From positions 682,001-746,000 of the forward strand of contig NSIV01000001.1 of the NCBI GenBank assembly GCA_002633085.1: a stretch of DNA of 64,000 nt. Reading direction: 5' to 3'. Made by a program: the position numbers and the translations under genes. This DNA comes from Curvibacter sp. PD_MW3 (lineage in GTDB: Bacteria; Pseudomonadota; Gammaproteobacteria; Burkholderiales; Burkholderiaceae_C). Numbering within the stretch: the stretch's first letter is position 1; every line of letters begins with the position of its first letter. The notes beneath the pieces were generated by a model. That model did not search any database, was not told where the DNA came from, and was given only the letters and a program-made list of their open reading frames with translations. Below are positions 48,995 to 58,685 of this stretch, piece by piece.

Positions 48995-49920
48995 GCTCTG
49001 TCCGCTACCCGCTCACCGAGTAGCCCCGAGGGCCGCAACGTCAGCACCACGATCAGCACGATGAAGGCGAAGATGTCGGCGTAGTGGCTGCCCAGCACGC
49101 CACCGGTGAGGTCGCCGATATAACCGGCACCGATCGATTCGATCAGCCCGAGCAGGATGCCGCCGACCACAGCGCCGGCCAGGTTGCCGATGCCGCCGAA
49201 CACCGCCGCCGTGAAGGCCTTGAGCCCGGGCAGGAAACCCATGCTGTGCTGCACCGTGCCGTAGTTGGCGGCCCACATCACGCCGGCCACCGCCGCCAGC
49301 ACGGCGCCGATGATGAAGGTGGCCGAAATCACGCGGTCCGGTCGCACGCCCATGAGCGCCGCCACGCGCGGGTTCTCGGCGGTGGCGCGCATGGCACGGC
49401 CCAGTTTGGTCGCATGCACCAGCCACATCAGCCCGGCCAGGCAGACGGCCGTCAACGCCAGGATCAGCACCTGCGTCGGCGTGATGGTGGCCCCACCGAT
49501 CGGGATGGGCTCGCTCGGCAGCAGCGCGGGGAAGGACTTGTAGTTGGGCTTCCAGATGATCATGGCCAGCGTCTGCAGCAGGATGGACATGCCGATGGCG
49601 GTGATCAGCGGCGCCAACCGGGGCGCGTTGCGCAGCGGCCGGTAGGCAATTTTCTCGATGCTGTAGTTGAGCGTGGCGGCCACCACGCAGGCGATCAGCA
49701 TGGCCAGCAGCAGGACGAGCCAGCCCGGCGCACCCGGCATGGCGCCCTGCATCAGGCCGATGACGCTCCAGCTGGTCAGCGCGCCCACCATCAGCACCTC
49801 GCCGTGGGCGAAGTTGATCAGGCCGATGATGCCGTACACCATGGTGTAGCCCAGCGCCACCAGCGCGTACATGCTGCCCAGCACCAGGCCGTTGATGATT
49901 TGCTGCAGGAGGATGTCCAT
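48991..49920 (-). CDS. livH: Branched-chain amino acid ABC permease LivH
   Basis: A 309-residue permease starting MDILLQQIINGLVLGSMYALVALGYTM, with the LINFAHGE motif and the cytoplasmic loop ATAENPRVAALMGVRPDRVI. It is first of livHMGF and follows rarA by 44 bp on the same strand without a visible terminator, so some read-through from rarA is possible. Confidence 0.93.
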   Translation of the reverse strand: MDILLQQIINGLVLGSMYALVALGYTMVYGIIGLINFAHGEVLMVGALTSWSVIGLMQGAMPGAPGWLVLLLAMLIACVVAATLNYSIEKIAYRPLRNAPRLAPLITAIGMSILLQTLAMIIWKPNYKSFPALLPSEPIPIGGATITPTQVLILALTAVCLAGLMWLVHATKLGRAMRATAENPRVAALMGVRPDRVISATFIIGAVLAAVAGVMWAANYGTVQHSMGFLPGLKAFTAAVFGGIGNLAGAVVGGILLGLIESIGAGYIGDLTGGVLGSHYADIFAFIVLIVVLTLRPSGLLGERVADRA

Positions 49921-49964
49921 TTAATGCCAATCGCAAGGTCTGTGCCACCTGCGACGGGTCCCAA

Positions 49965-51257
49965 TCATTTTTTGTTGTCGTTCAGCGCGCGCAGTGTACG
50001 CATCTTCTCGGCAATTTTGATCTCCAGACCGCGTTCCACGGGTCGGTAGAAACCCGGCTCGGCCATGCCGTCGGGCAGGTAACGCTCACCGGCAGCAAAA
50101 CCGCCCTCCTCGTCATGGGCGTAGCGGTAACCCTTGCCGTAGTCGAGCTCCTTCATCAGCTTGGTCGGCGCATTGCGCAGGTGCATGGGCACCGGGCGCG
50201 TGCCGTCTTTCTTGATGAAGGCCTTGGCCTCGTTGAAGGCCTTGTAGACGGCGTTGCTCTTCGGGGCAATGGCCAGGTAGACCACGCACTCGGCCAGCGC
50301 CAGCTCGCCCTCGGGCGAGCCCAGCCGTTCGTAGACCTCGGCCGCATCGAGCGCCAGGCGCAGCGCGCGCGGGTCAGCCAGGCCGATGTCCTCGCTCGCC
50401 ATGCGGACCAGGCGGCGCGCCATGTAGCGCGGGTCGGCGCCGCCGTCGAGCATACGCAGGAACCAGTAGAGCGAAGCGTCGGGGTCGGAGCCGCGCACCG
50501 ACTTGTGCAGCGCGCTGATGGTGTCGTAGAACTGCTCGCCGCCCTTGTCGTAGCGGCGCATGCGCTCGCCTAAAGCTTTGAGCAGCCAGGCCTCGGTGAT
50601 GGTTTCCTGCTTCTGCTGCTGGGCCGCCACGGCCAGCGTCTCCAACGTGTTGAGCAGGCGGCGTGCATCGCCGTCGGCATAGGCGATGAGCTTGTCGATT
50701 GCTACAGTTTCGATAGCTGGTACCGCATTGATTTCAAGGGCCCGAGCCACAATTTGCTTCAAATCCTCTTCCGTCAGCGACTGCAGCACATAGACTGCCG
50801 CGCGCGACAGCAAAGCGGAGTTGACCTCGAACGAGGGATTCTCGGTAGTGGCGCCGATGAAGGTGAACAGACCGCTCTCGACGTGCGGCAGGAAGGCGTC
50901 CTGCTGGCTCTTGTTGAAGCGGTGCACCTCGTCGACGAACACGATGGTGCGTTTGCCCTGGCCCAGCGCCACCTGCGCCTGCTCCACCGCCTCGCGGATG
51001 TCCTTGACGCCACCCAGCACGGCGCTGATGGTGATGAACTGCGCGTCAAAGGCATCGGCCATCAGCCGCGCGATCGTGGTCTTGCCCGTGCCTGGTGGGC
51101 CCCAGAGGATGCAGCTGTGCGGCTGGCCCGATTCAAACGCGATGCGCAACGGCATGCCTTCGCCCAGCAGATGCTGCTGACCGATCACTTCACCCAGTGT
51201 TCTCGGGCGCAGGCGCTCGGCCAGGGGCTGATGGGGCGAGGCGATAGCGCTGTTCAT
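49965..51257 (-). CDS. rarA: Replication-associated recombination protein RarA
   Basis: A 430-residue AAA+ ATPase of the RarA/MgsA/WRNIP1 family acting at stalled forks. Walker A is GPPGTGKT (53-60), Walker B FVDEVHRF, sensor 1 GATTENPSFEVN, and the C-terminal tetramerisation part has LDYGKGYRYAHDEEGGFA. Codons 181-186 (AIETVA) are formed by a copy of the 17-bp palindromic element, in frame and using codons rare for this genome (ACT, GTA). Confidence 0.95.
   Translation of the reverse strand: MNSAIASPHQPLAERLRPRTLGEVIGQQHLLGEGMPLRIAFESGQPHSCILWGPPGTGKTTIARLMADAFDAQFITISAVLGGVKDIREAVEQAQVALGQGKRTIVFVDEVHRFNKSQQDAFLPHVESGLFTFIGATTENPSFEVNSALLSRAAVYVLQSLTEEDLKQIVARALEINAVPAIETVAIDKLIAYADGDARRLLNTLETLAVAAQQQKQETITEAWLLKALGERMRRYDKGGEQFYDTISALHKSVRGSDPDASLYWFLRMLDGGADPRYMARRLVRMASEDIGLADPRALRLALDAAEVYERLGSPEGELALAECVVYLAIAPKSNAVYKAFNEAKAFIKKDGTRPVPMHLRNAPTKLMKELDYGKGYRYAHDEEGGFAAGERYLPDGMAEPGFYRPVERGLEIKIAEKMRTLRALNDNKK
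50701..50717. repeat. 17-bp palindromic element inside rarA
   Basis: GCTACAGTTTCGATAGC matches the 5-7-5 pattern GCTAY-N7-RTAGC of the intergenic copies at 18666 and 45063. It lies in the coding sequence between the AAA core and the lid/C-terminal part of RarA and is read in frame. Confidence 0.6.
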
Positions 51258-51347
51258 GCCGGGAATTCTAGGGGGAATGGCCCACTACCGGCCTGCTTGC
51301 ATTGGCACTATTTAGGGCTAGGATGGGGCAACACCAATTCGCGGGAC

Positions 51348-52040
51348 ATGATGAGACACATTGAAAGACACCGAACACACCGCATCGGCTGGCTTCGGGC
51401 CGCTGTTCTGGGGGCCAATGACGGGATCGTTTCGACGGCGAGTCTGGTCCTGGGGGTTGCTGCGGCCGGTGCCGAAGCGAAAAGTATCCTGGTCGCAGGC
51501 GTCGCCGGTCTCGTGGCGGGCGCCATGTCCATGGCCGCAGGCGAGTATGTTTCCGTCAGCTCCCAAGCCGACACCGAACGCGCCGATCTGGACCGGGAAC
51601 GCAAGGAACTACAGACTGATCCCGAGCACGAACTCGCGGAGTTGACGGCCATCTACGTGGCGCGTGGGCTTGACCCGACACTCGCTGCCAGCGTTGCGAC
51701 GCAATTGACGGAGCACGATGCGCTGGGTGCGCACGGGCGTGACGAACTGGGGATCTCCGAGGTTCTTAACGCTCGGCCGGTTCAAGCAGCCTTGGCGTCG
51801 GCCGCCACGTTTGCCGTCGGCGCTGTGTTGCCGCTCCTGATCGTTTTCTTGGTGCCGACCTCGGCTCTTCTCTGGGCAGTTTCCGGCAGCTCACTTTTCT
51901 TCCTTGCTTTTCTGGGGGCTGTGGCGGCACGTGCCGGCGGTGCCTCCATGCTGCAAGCTGCGGCGCGGGTCGCCTTTTGGGGTGCCCTGGCCATGGCGCT
52001 GACGGCGGGTGTGGGCGCTATCTTTGGAGTCGCCGTATAA
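51348..52040 (+). CDS. VIT1/CCC1 family iron/manganese transporter
   Basis: A 230-residue membrane protein with five helices: LGANDGIVSTASLVLGVAAAG near the N-terminus, AGAMSMAAGEYVSVSSQADTE, a cytoplasmic acidic loop with ELAELTAIYVARGLDP (metal-binding domain of the family), and three C-terminal helices. It probably removes or stores Fe2+/Mn2+. Two consecutive ATGs start it. A longer frame upstream is antisense to rarA and is not used. Codon and base usage looks less GC-rich than the neighbours. Confidence 0.88.
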   Translation: MMRHIERHRTHRIGWLRAAVLGANDGIVSTASLVLGVAAAGAEAKSILVAGVAGLVAGAMSMAAGEYVSVSSQADTERADLDRERKELQTDPEHELAELTAIYVARGLDPTLAASVATQLTEHDALGAHGRDELGISEVLNARPVQAALASAATFAVGAVLPLLIVFLVPTSALLWAVSGSSLFFLAFLGAVAARAGGASMLQAAARVAFWGALAMALTAGVGAIFGVAV

Positions 52041-52158
52041 GCCCTCCGCCGCATCCGGCTGGACATCCGGCATCCCGCGGCCGTACGATGCTTCTCCGAA
52101 CGACTCATCAAAGCATCGTCTATTCATCGCCTGTTGAAAGGCAAAGGGAGGAAATCAC

Positions 52159-52380
52159 ATGAACGCAAGCAGAATGGCAGCCCTCGTGCTGATCGTCGCC
52201 GGTGTACTGGGCCTGGTGTATGGCAGCTTCAGCTACACCAAGGAAACCCACGAAACCAAAATCGGACCGATTGAACTGTCGGTCAAGGAAAAGGAAACCG
52301 TCAACATCCCCGTCTGGGCCGGCATCGGCGCGATCGTGGTTGGCGGCGTACTGCTGGTTCTGGGAAGCAAAAAAGGCTAG
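52159..52380 (+). CDS. Small two-helix membrane protein
   Basis: A 73-residue protein with two membrane segments (about 6-24 and 50-68) joined by a charged, Glu/Lys-rich loop. The second helix contains GIGAIVVGGVLLVLGSK. A strong GGGAGGAA ribosome site precedes the ATG. I know similar unnamed proteins in Burkholderiales but no function. It lies 118 bp after the VIT1-type gene on the same strand. Confidence 0.75.
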   Translation: MNASRMAALVLIVAGVLGLVYGSFSYTKETHETKIGPIELSVKEKETVNIPVWAGIGAIVVGGVLLVLGSKKG

Positions 52381-52576
52381 GGCCGGCACCGGATGCCTGA
52401 CAAGGCGACTCGGCGTTAGACATGGTGTGGAATGCAAGCTTGCCCCCCCCTCCGCGCCAAGCCATTCGCGGCCTGGCTTGGTGTGTCACGCTGGTGTTGG
52501 CACAGCTTCCCGTACGATAAACGCGACCTGGATCTGACGATCCGTCTGAATTACTGACATCTTGAGCAGAGACGAC

Positions 52577-53065
52577 ATGGAAAACTCCCGCGATGCCCGC
52601 TTCAAAACAATGGCTGCACAGTTGGGCCACAGTTTTGACGGTGAAACCAGCGTCGGTGGCCACTACGCACCAGTCGTGCAGCATGGCGCCGAGGTGTACA
52701 TCAGTGGTCAGGTGCCGCGCGTGGGCCAGACGGTGGTCGTCACCGGCCGCGTCGGCGCGGACGTGACGCTGCCGCAGGCACAGACGGCCGCCAAGATCTG
52801 CGTCATGCGGGGTCTGGCTCTGCTGCGCCAAACCTTGGGCAGCCTGGATCAGATCGAGCGCATGCTGCGCATGACGGTCTACGTGCAGTGCAGCCCCGAT
52901 TTCACCGAACTCAGTGAAGTGGCAGACGGCGCCTCCGACGTGCTGCACGCTATCCTGGGCGATGCCGGCATTCACACGCGCACCTCGGTCGGCGTGTTTC
53001 AGCTGCCGAAGAATGCGTCTGTTGAGCTGGACCTGGTGGCAGCGGCAAAAACTACTGCCGGATGA
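52577..53065 (+). CDS. RidA family (YjgF/YER057c/UK114) protein
   Basis: A 162-residue protein; the RidA fold includes VYISGQVPR, TVYVQCSPDFTELSEVADGASDVLHAI and the C-terminal LPKNASVELDLVAAA. In true RidA a conserved Arg (in CRVQV or similar) binds the 2-imine substrate; here the equivalent position reads MTVYVQ, so deaminase activity is doubtful. An in-frame TTG 15 bases upstream is an alternative start. The 3' end overlaps that of lolA by 14 bp, tail to tail. Confidence 0.85.
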   Translation: MENSRDARFKTMAAQLGHSFDGETSVGGHYAPVVQHGAEVYISGQVPRVGQTVVVTGRVGADVTLPQAQTAAKICVMRGLALLRQTLGSLDQIERMLRMTVYVQCSPDFTELSEVADGASDVLHAILGDAGIHTRTSVGVFQLPKNASVELDLVAAAKTTAG

Positions 53066-53705
53066 CATCCACCCCTTTGGGCGGCTGAAAACGGAAGGCG
53101 TCGGCCGCCATGCGCGGGTTGACCTCGACCTTGCTGAAGGTCAGCACCGAACGCTGGCCAAAGCTGTCGAGGATGTCGAGCGCCGCCAGCTCGGGCACCT
53201 TGTCTGCCGCGCGAAAACCGACACGGATGGCTTGCAGCTGACCCTCTTTCGCTTTCGGCTTCGCCTCCACCCACTGCAGGCCGTCCTTGTCGGGCATGGC
53301 CGCCAGTGTGAAGTCGGCCTGCAGTGCACGCAGGTCGGGGGCGGCGGCAATCAGCGCCGCCGGCGTGCTGCCCAGCACCTGCGCCTGCTTGCGTGCCGTC
53401 ACCTGGTTGAGGTCCACGTCGTAGAGCCAGAGCGTCTGGCCATCGGCCACGATGCTTTGCTCGAACGGTTTCCTGTAGATGAACTTGAAACGGTTGGGCC
53501 GCACGAACTCGAAGCTGCCGCTGGAGGTTTTATTGCGTGCGCTCTGCCCTTCACGCGCCGGCATGGTCACCACCTGGGTGAAGTCGGCGCGGCCGCTGCT
53601 GGCGGATTTCATGAAAACCTCCAGACTTTCCAGGCCATCCGCCCTTGCGGATATTGCGCCAGCCGCTATCAATAACAGAGCAAAAATATGTTTCAAGGTT
53701 TTCAC
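53052..53705 (-). CDS. lolA: Outer-membrane lipoprotein carrier protein LolA
   Basis: A 217-residue periplasmic chaperone moving lipoproteins from LolCDE to LolB. The start is GTG, overlapping the ftsK stop (GTGA). After a signal peptide (cleavage near SARA) come [31 protein letters not shown] and [19 protein letters not shown], the standard lipid-cavity strands. Signal-peptide codons 9-14 (ALLLIA) use TTA and ATA, very rare here, and coincide with a copy of the 17-bp element. Confidence 0.93.
   Translation of the reverse strand: MKTLKHIFALLLIAAGAISARADGLESLEVFMKSASSGRADFTQVVTMPAREGQSARNKTSSGSFEFVRPNRFKFIYRKPFEQSIVADGQTLWLYDVDLNQVTARKQAQVLGSTPAALIAAAPDLRALQADFTLAAMPDKDGLQWVEAKPKAKEGQLQAIRVGFRAADKVPELAALDILDSFGQRSVLTFSKVEVNPRMAADAFRFQPPKGVDVIRQ
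53665..53681. repeat. Imperfect 17-bp element inside the lolA signal sequence
   Basis: GCTATCAATAACAGAGC matches the GCTAT arm and length of the element; the second arm has one mismatch (AGAGC). It supplies part of the hydrophobic core of the LolA signal peptide. Confidence 0.45.
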
Positions 53706-56056
53706 TCCGTGCGCGATGGCACCAGGATTTCACGCTGACCGTTGCTGCTCATGGCGCTGACCAGGCCGGCCTTTTCCATGTCTTCCACCAGACGGGCGGC
53801 GCGGTTGTAGCCGATCTTGAGGTGGCGTTGCACCAGCGAGATGCTGGCCTTGCGGTTCTTCAGCACGATTTCGACCGCCTGGTCGTACATCGGGTCCTTC
53901 TCGCCGCTGCCTCCGCCCTCGCCGTTCAATCCGTCCTCGCCCTCCACCGTGCCACCTTCGAGCACGCCTTCGATGTAGTCCGGCTCACCCTGGGATTTCA
54001 GGTAGCTCACCACGCGGTGCACCTCGTCGTCGCTGACAAAGGCGCCGTGCACGCGCACTGGCAGGCCGGTGCCGCTGGCCATGTAGAGCATGTCACCCAT
54101 GCCCAAGAGCGCCTCGGCGCCCATCTGGTCGAGGATGGTGCGGCTGTCGATCTTGCTGGACACCTGGAAGGCGATGCGGGTCGGGATGTTGGCCTTGATC
54201 AGGCCGGTGATCACGTCCACGCTCGGGCGCTGGGTGGCCAGGATCAGGTGGATGCCGGCAGCGCGCGCCTTCTGTGCCAAGCGGGCGATCAGCTCCTCGA
54301 TCTTCTTGCCTACCACCATCATCAGATCGGCCAGCTCGTCGATGACGACCACGATGTGCGGCAAGCGCTGCAACGGCTCCGGACTCTCGGGCGTGAGGCT
54401 GAACGGGTTGTAGATGAACTCCTCGCGCGCCTTGGCTTCGTCAATCTTGTGGTTGTAGCCGGCCAGGTTGCGCACGCCCAGCTTGCTCATGAGCTTGTAG
54501 CGGCGCTCCATCTCGGCCACGCACCAGTTCAGGCCGTGGGCGGCCTGCTTCATGTCGGTCACCACCGGCGCCAGCAGGTGCGGGATGCCTTCGTAGACCG
54601 ACATCTCCAGCATCTTGGGGTCGATCATCAGCAGCCGCACGTCGCGCGCCTCGGCCTTGTACAGCAGCGAGAGGATCATGGCGTTGATGCCGACCGACTT
54701 GCCGGAGCCAGTGGTACCGGCCACCAGCACGTGCGGCATCTTGGCCAGGTCGGCCACCACCGGGTTGCCCACGATGTCTTTGCCCAGGCCCATGGTCAGC
54801 ATGGACTTGGCTTCGTTGTAGACCTGCGAGCCGAGGATCTCGGACAGGCGGATCGACTGGCGCTTGGCATTGGGCAGCTCCAGCGCCATGTAGTTCTTGC
54901 CGGGAATGGTCTCGACCACGCGGATTGACACCAGGCTCAAGGAGCGCGCCAGGTCCTTGGCCAGGCCAACGATCTGCGAGCCCTTCACGCCGGTGGCGGG
55001 CTCGATCTCGTAGCGCGTGACCACCGGGCCGGGCTGCGCCAGCACCACACGCACCTCGACGCCGAAGTCCTTCAACTTCTTCTCGATCATGCGGCTGGTC
55101 ATCTCCAGCGTCTCGGGCGCCACGCTCTCCTGGCGCGTCGGCGCGCCGTCGAGCAGGTCGACCTGCGGCAGCTTGGAGTCCGGCAGCTCGCTGAACAGCG
55201 GCTTTTGCCGTTCCTTGGCCACGCGCTCGCTCTGCGGCACCTCCACCAGCACGGGTTCGATCAGCACCGGGGCGTGATGCTGCTCGATGATTTCCTCGCG
55301 CTCCTCCATCACCACTTCTTCGCGTTCGCGGGCCGCCTGCTGGCCCAGCGCCAGGTCTTCGGCGATCTCGCGTTTCTCGCGGCGGGACTCGATGAAGCCG
55401 TCGATCCAGCCGCCCAGGCGTTCGGCCACATGGCCCCAGGAAAAGCGGAACACCAGCGCCGAACCGATCACGCCCAGGCTGATGGCCATCAGCGCCGAGC
55501 CGGCAAAACCCAGCCAGCGCACGCTGAACGGACCGACGAAATACCCCAGCACGCCGCCGCCATGGCCTGGCAGGCGGGCTTCCAGGCTGTAGAAACGGGC
55601 CCACTCGATGGCCGCGCTGGCACACAGCAGCATGACCAAGCCCAGCCAGAACGCCGCGCGGCTGGCGGCCCAGCGGCTCAGGCGCGACGACTCATGCACG
55701 GCCGGCGCCTCTCCGTCCAGCAGCTCATGGCCGCGCAGCCAACGCGCCAGCGAGGCCAGCCAAGCCCGCACGCCGGCGGCAAAAGCCCACCAAACCGAAA
55801 AGCCGAGCAGGTAATAACTCGCATCGGCCAGCCAGGCGCCCAGGCGGCCGCCGCGGTTGTGGATGGCACCGCTCTCACCGGAGGTGGACCAGGCCGCGTC
55901 CTGCAGGGAATGGCTGGTCAGCGCCATCAGCCAGAAGGCCAACCCCACCAGACCGGCCACCAGGGCCAGTTCGTGGGCAAAACGGCTCCAGCCCGCACGG
56001 ACCGGTGCCTCGCCCTGGCGGGCGCTGTTGTTCAGGGTATTGAGAGAGTAAGTCAT
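53702..56056 (-). CDS. ftsK: DNA translocase FtsK
   Basis: A 784-residue division protein. Four or five N-terminal membrane helices (about 30-205), a short linker, then the alpha and beta motor domains with Walker A GTTGSGKS (from residue 447) and Walker [12 protein letters not shown], and a C-terminal gamma winged helix (from about 715) recognising [29 protein letters not shown]. It pumps DNA at the septum and activates XerCD. It is translationally coupled to lolA and divergent from trxB. Confidence 0.96.
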   Translation of the reverse strand: MTYSLNTLNNSARQGEAPVRAGWSRFAHELALVAGLVGLAFWLMALTSHSLQDAAWSTSGESGAIHNRGGRLGAWLADASYYLLGFSVWWAFAAGVRAWLASLARWLRGHELLDGEAPAVHESSRLSRWAASRAAFWLGLVMLLCASAAIEWARFYSLEARLPGHGGGVLGYFVGPFSVRWLGFAGSALMAISLGVIGSALVFRFSWGHVAERLGGWIDGFIESRREKREIAEDLALGQQAAREREEVVMEEREEIIEQHHAPVLIEPVLVEVPQSERVAKERQKPLFSELPDSKLPQVDLLDGAPTRQESVAPETLEMTSRMIEKKLKDFGVEVRVVLAQPGPVVTRYEIEPATGVKGSQIVGLAKDLARSLSLVSIRVVETIPGKNYMALELPNAKRQSIRLSEILGSQVYNEAKSMLTMGLGKDIVGNPVVADLAKMPHVLVAGTTGSGKSVGINAMILSLLYKAEARDVRLLMIDPKMLEMSVYEGIPHLLAPVVTDMKQAAHGLNWCVAEMERRYKLMSKLGVRNLAGYNHKIDEAKAREEFIYNPFSLTPESPEPLQRLPHIVVVIDELADLMMVVGKKIEELIARLAQKARAAGIHLILATQRPSVDVITGLIKANIPTRIAFQVSSKIDSRTILDQMGAEALLGMGDMLYMASGTGLPVRVHGAFVSDDEVHRVVSYLKSQGEPDYIEGVLEGGTVEGEDGLNGEGGGSGEKDPMYDQAVEIVLKNRKASISLVQRHLKIGYNRAARLVEDMEKAGLVSAMSSNGQREILVPSRTE

Positions 56057-56075
56057 AGGCAGGAATGGGGCCTAG

Positions 56076-57186
<1,111 letters not shown>

Positions 57187-57328
57187 CCTCCCCCAGGCTG
57201 CGCTCCCTTCGTTCGCTGCGCCACCCCCCTCCTGCTGCGCGGAGGGGGCGCACCCGGCGGACTGGCCAAGCCAGATCCGCGGGTGCCTGCGAACGGGCCA
57301 GCGCTGCGCGCGGCCCTGATCAAGCGAT

Positions 57329-57358
57329 TTGCACAGCTCACCCAAAATCCTTTATAAT
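57329..57358 (+). promoter_or_regulatory. Sigma-70 promoter of rpmB-rpmG
   Basis: TTGCAC (57329-57334), an 18-base spacer and a perfect TATAAT (57353-57358). The transcript has a leader of about 100 bases with possible hairpins (GGG-TTCG-CCC near 57372; GTGA-GGCGC-TCAC near 57417), unusually long for a ribosomal protein pair. Confidence 0.8.
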
Positions 57359-57466
57359 TCAAGGCTTTGCTGGGTTCGCCCGGCGATCATGGGTTACCGC
57401 CACCCTACTGGCGAGGTGAGGCGCTCACGTCTGTGACCGCCGTTTTGAAGAAAGCGAAGTGTCCTC

Positions 57467-57700
57467 ATGGCACGCGTATGCGAAGTTACGGGCAAAGGCC
57501 CGATGGTCGGAAACAATGTTTCCCATGCCAACAACAAAACCAAGCGCCGGTTCCTGCCGAACCTGCAATACCGCCGTTTCTGGGTCGAGTCTGAAAACCG
57601 TTGGGTTCGCCTGCGGATTTCCAACGCTGGCCTGCGTCTGATCGACAAGAATGGCATCGACTCTGTGCTCGCCGATCTGCGCGCACGTGGCCAGGCATAA
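57467..57700 (+). CDS. rpmB: 50S ribosomal protein L28
   Basis: A 77-residue ribosomal protein starting [25 protein letters not shown]; the family's conserved [18 protein letters not shown] is complete. It is first of the rpmB-rpmG operon, with 11 bp to rpmG, and is preceded by a strong promoter and a structured leader. Confidence 0.97.
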   Translation: MARVCEVTGKGPMVGNNVSHANNKTKRRFLPNLQYRRFWVESENRWVRLRISNAGLRLIDKNGIDSVLADLRARGQA

Positions 57701-57711
57701 GGAGCTGAATC

Positions 57712-57882
57712 ATGGCAACCAAAGGCGGACGCGAAAAAATCAAGCTGGAATCCACGGCCGGTACCGGTCATTTCTACACCACCAGCAAGAACAAGAAAAC
57801 CATGCCCGAGAAAATGGCGATCATGAAGTTTGATCCCAAGGCTCGCAAGCACGTGGAATACAAGGAAATGAAGCTGAAGTAA
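57712..57882 (+). CDS. rpmG: 50S ribosomal protein L33
   Basis: A 56-residue ribosomal protein, starting [20 protein letters not shown], with FYTTSKNKK and [18 protein letters not shown] at the end. The usual CxxC zinc pairs of some L33 proteins are absent, so this is the zinc-independent (C-minus) form. AAGGAG precedes the ATG. A strong terminator follows at 57901-57929. Confidence 0.97.
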   Translation: MATKGGREKIKLESTAGTGHFYTTSKNKKTMPEKMAIMKFDPKARKHVEYKEMKLK

Positions 57883-57900
57883 TTCAGTCGTTCCTCTCGC

Positions 57901-57929
57901 AAAAAAGCCCGCTTCATGCGGGCTTTTTT
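57901..57929. terminator. Bidirectional intrinsic terminator
   Basis: AGCCCGC-TTCAT-GCGGGCT flanked by A6 on the left and T6 on the right. It ends rpmB-rpmG on the plus strand and metQ-metN-metI on the minus strand. Confidence 0.93.
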
Positions 57930-58016
57930 GTGGCCGGTGTCGACCCGTCGAGCTTGCACGTCCGATGGCCTGGTCCCGGAAGACGGCCCAGATGGGCCGT
58001 TTTGTCTATTCCAGGG

Positions 58017-58685
58017 TCAGATGTTTTGCTTGTCCGACCACCGGGCCAGCCAGTCGCCCAGCATCTGCACCAGTTGCACCAGCACGACCAGGATCACCAC
58101 CGTGACCACCATCACATCGGTCTGGTAACGGTAGTAGCCAAAGCGGATCGCCAGATCGCCCACCCCACCGCCCCCCACGATACCGGCCATGGCCGAGAAG
58201 CCGATCAAACTGATCAGCGTGACGGTGAAGCCACGCAAGAAACCCGGCAAGGCCTCGGGAAACAGGACGGTAGCAATGATTCGCAACGGACTGGCGCCAA
58301 ACGCCTGGGAGGCCTCGATGATGCCGGGGTCCACCTCGCACAGTGAGGCCTCGACCAGCCGGGCGTAGAACACAATCGCCGCCACCGACAGCGGCACTGC
58401 GGCGGCCGTTGGACCGATGGTGGTGCCCAGCACCCACTGCGTCAGCGGCAACAGCAGCACCAGCAGGATGACGAAGGGCACCGAGCGCACCAGATTGACC
58501 AGGAAATTACCGGCAATGTGGGCAAAACGGTTGGCCCAGAACAGCTTGCGGCTGGTGACATGCAGCAAAAAACCCAAGGGCAGGCCGATGACGATGGCCA
58601 GCGCGCTGGCGATGCCGACCATCAACAGCGTCTCGCCAAAGGCGGTGACCAGATCGGTACCCAGGGATGACCAATCAATGAGCAT
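58017..58685 (-). CDS. metI: Methionine ABC transporter permease MetI
   Basis: A 222-residue permease with about five membrane helices and the inner-membrane permease loop EASQAFGASPLRIIATVLFPEALPG (ATPase docking). It overlaps the metN end by 11 bp. The start is at MLIDWSSLG; a longer frame upstream is metN in another phase. It works with MetN and MetQ in methionine uptake. Confidence 0.93.
   Translation of the reverse strand: MLIDWSSLGTDLVTAFGETLLMVGIASALAIVIGLPLGFLLHVTSRKLFWANRFAHIAGNFLVNLVRSVPFVILLVLLLPLTQWVLGTTIGPTAAAVPLSVAAIVFYARLVEASLCEVDPGIIEASQAFGASPLRIIATVLFPEALPGFLRGFTVTLISLIGFSAMAGIVGGGGVGDLAIRFGYYRYQTDVMVVTVVILVVLVQLVQMLGDWLARWSDKQNI

Noticed and set aside
50754-51347. A 198-codon N-terminal extension of the VIT1-type protein
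   Set aside because: It lies antisense to rarA and has no similarity to the transporter; the family start fits the tandem ATGs at 51348.
52381-52430. Possible integron attC-like site (CCTGACAAGGCG and GGCGTTAGAC)
   Set aside because: Only one GTTRRRY-like core is visible, with no matching RYYYAAC partner, no pairing arms and no integrase; likely chance.
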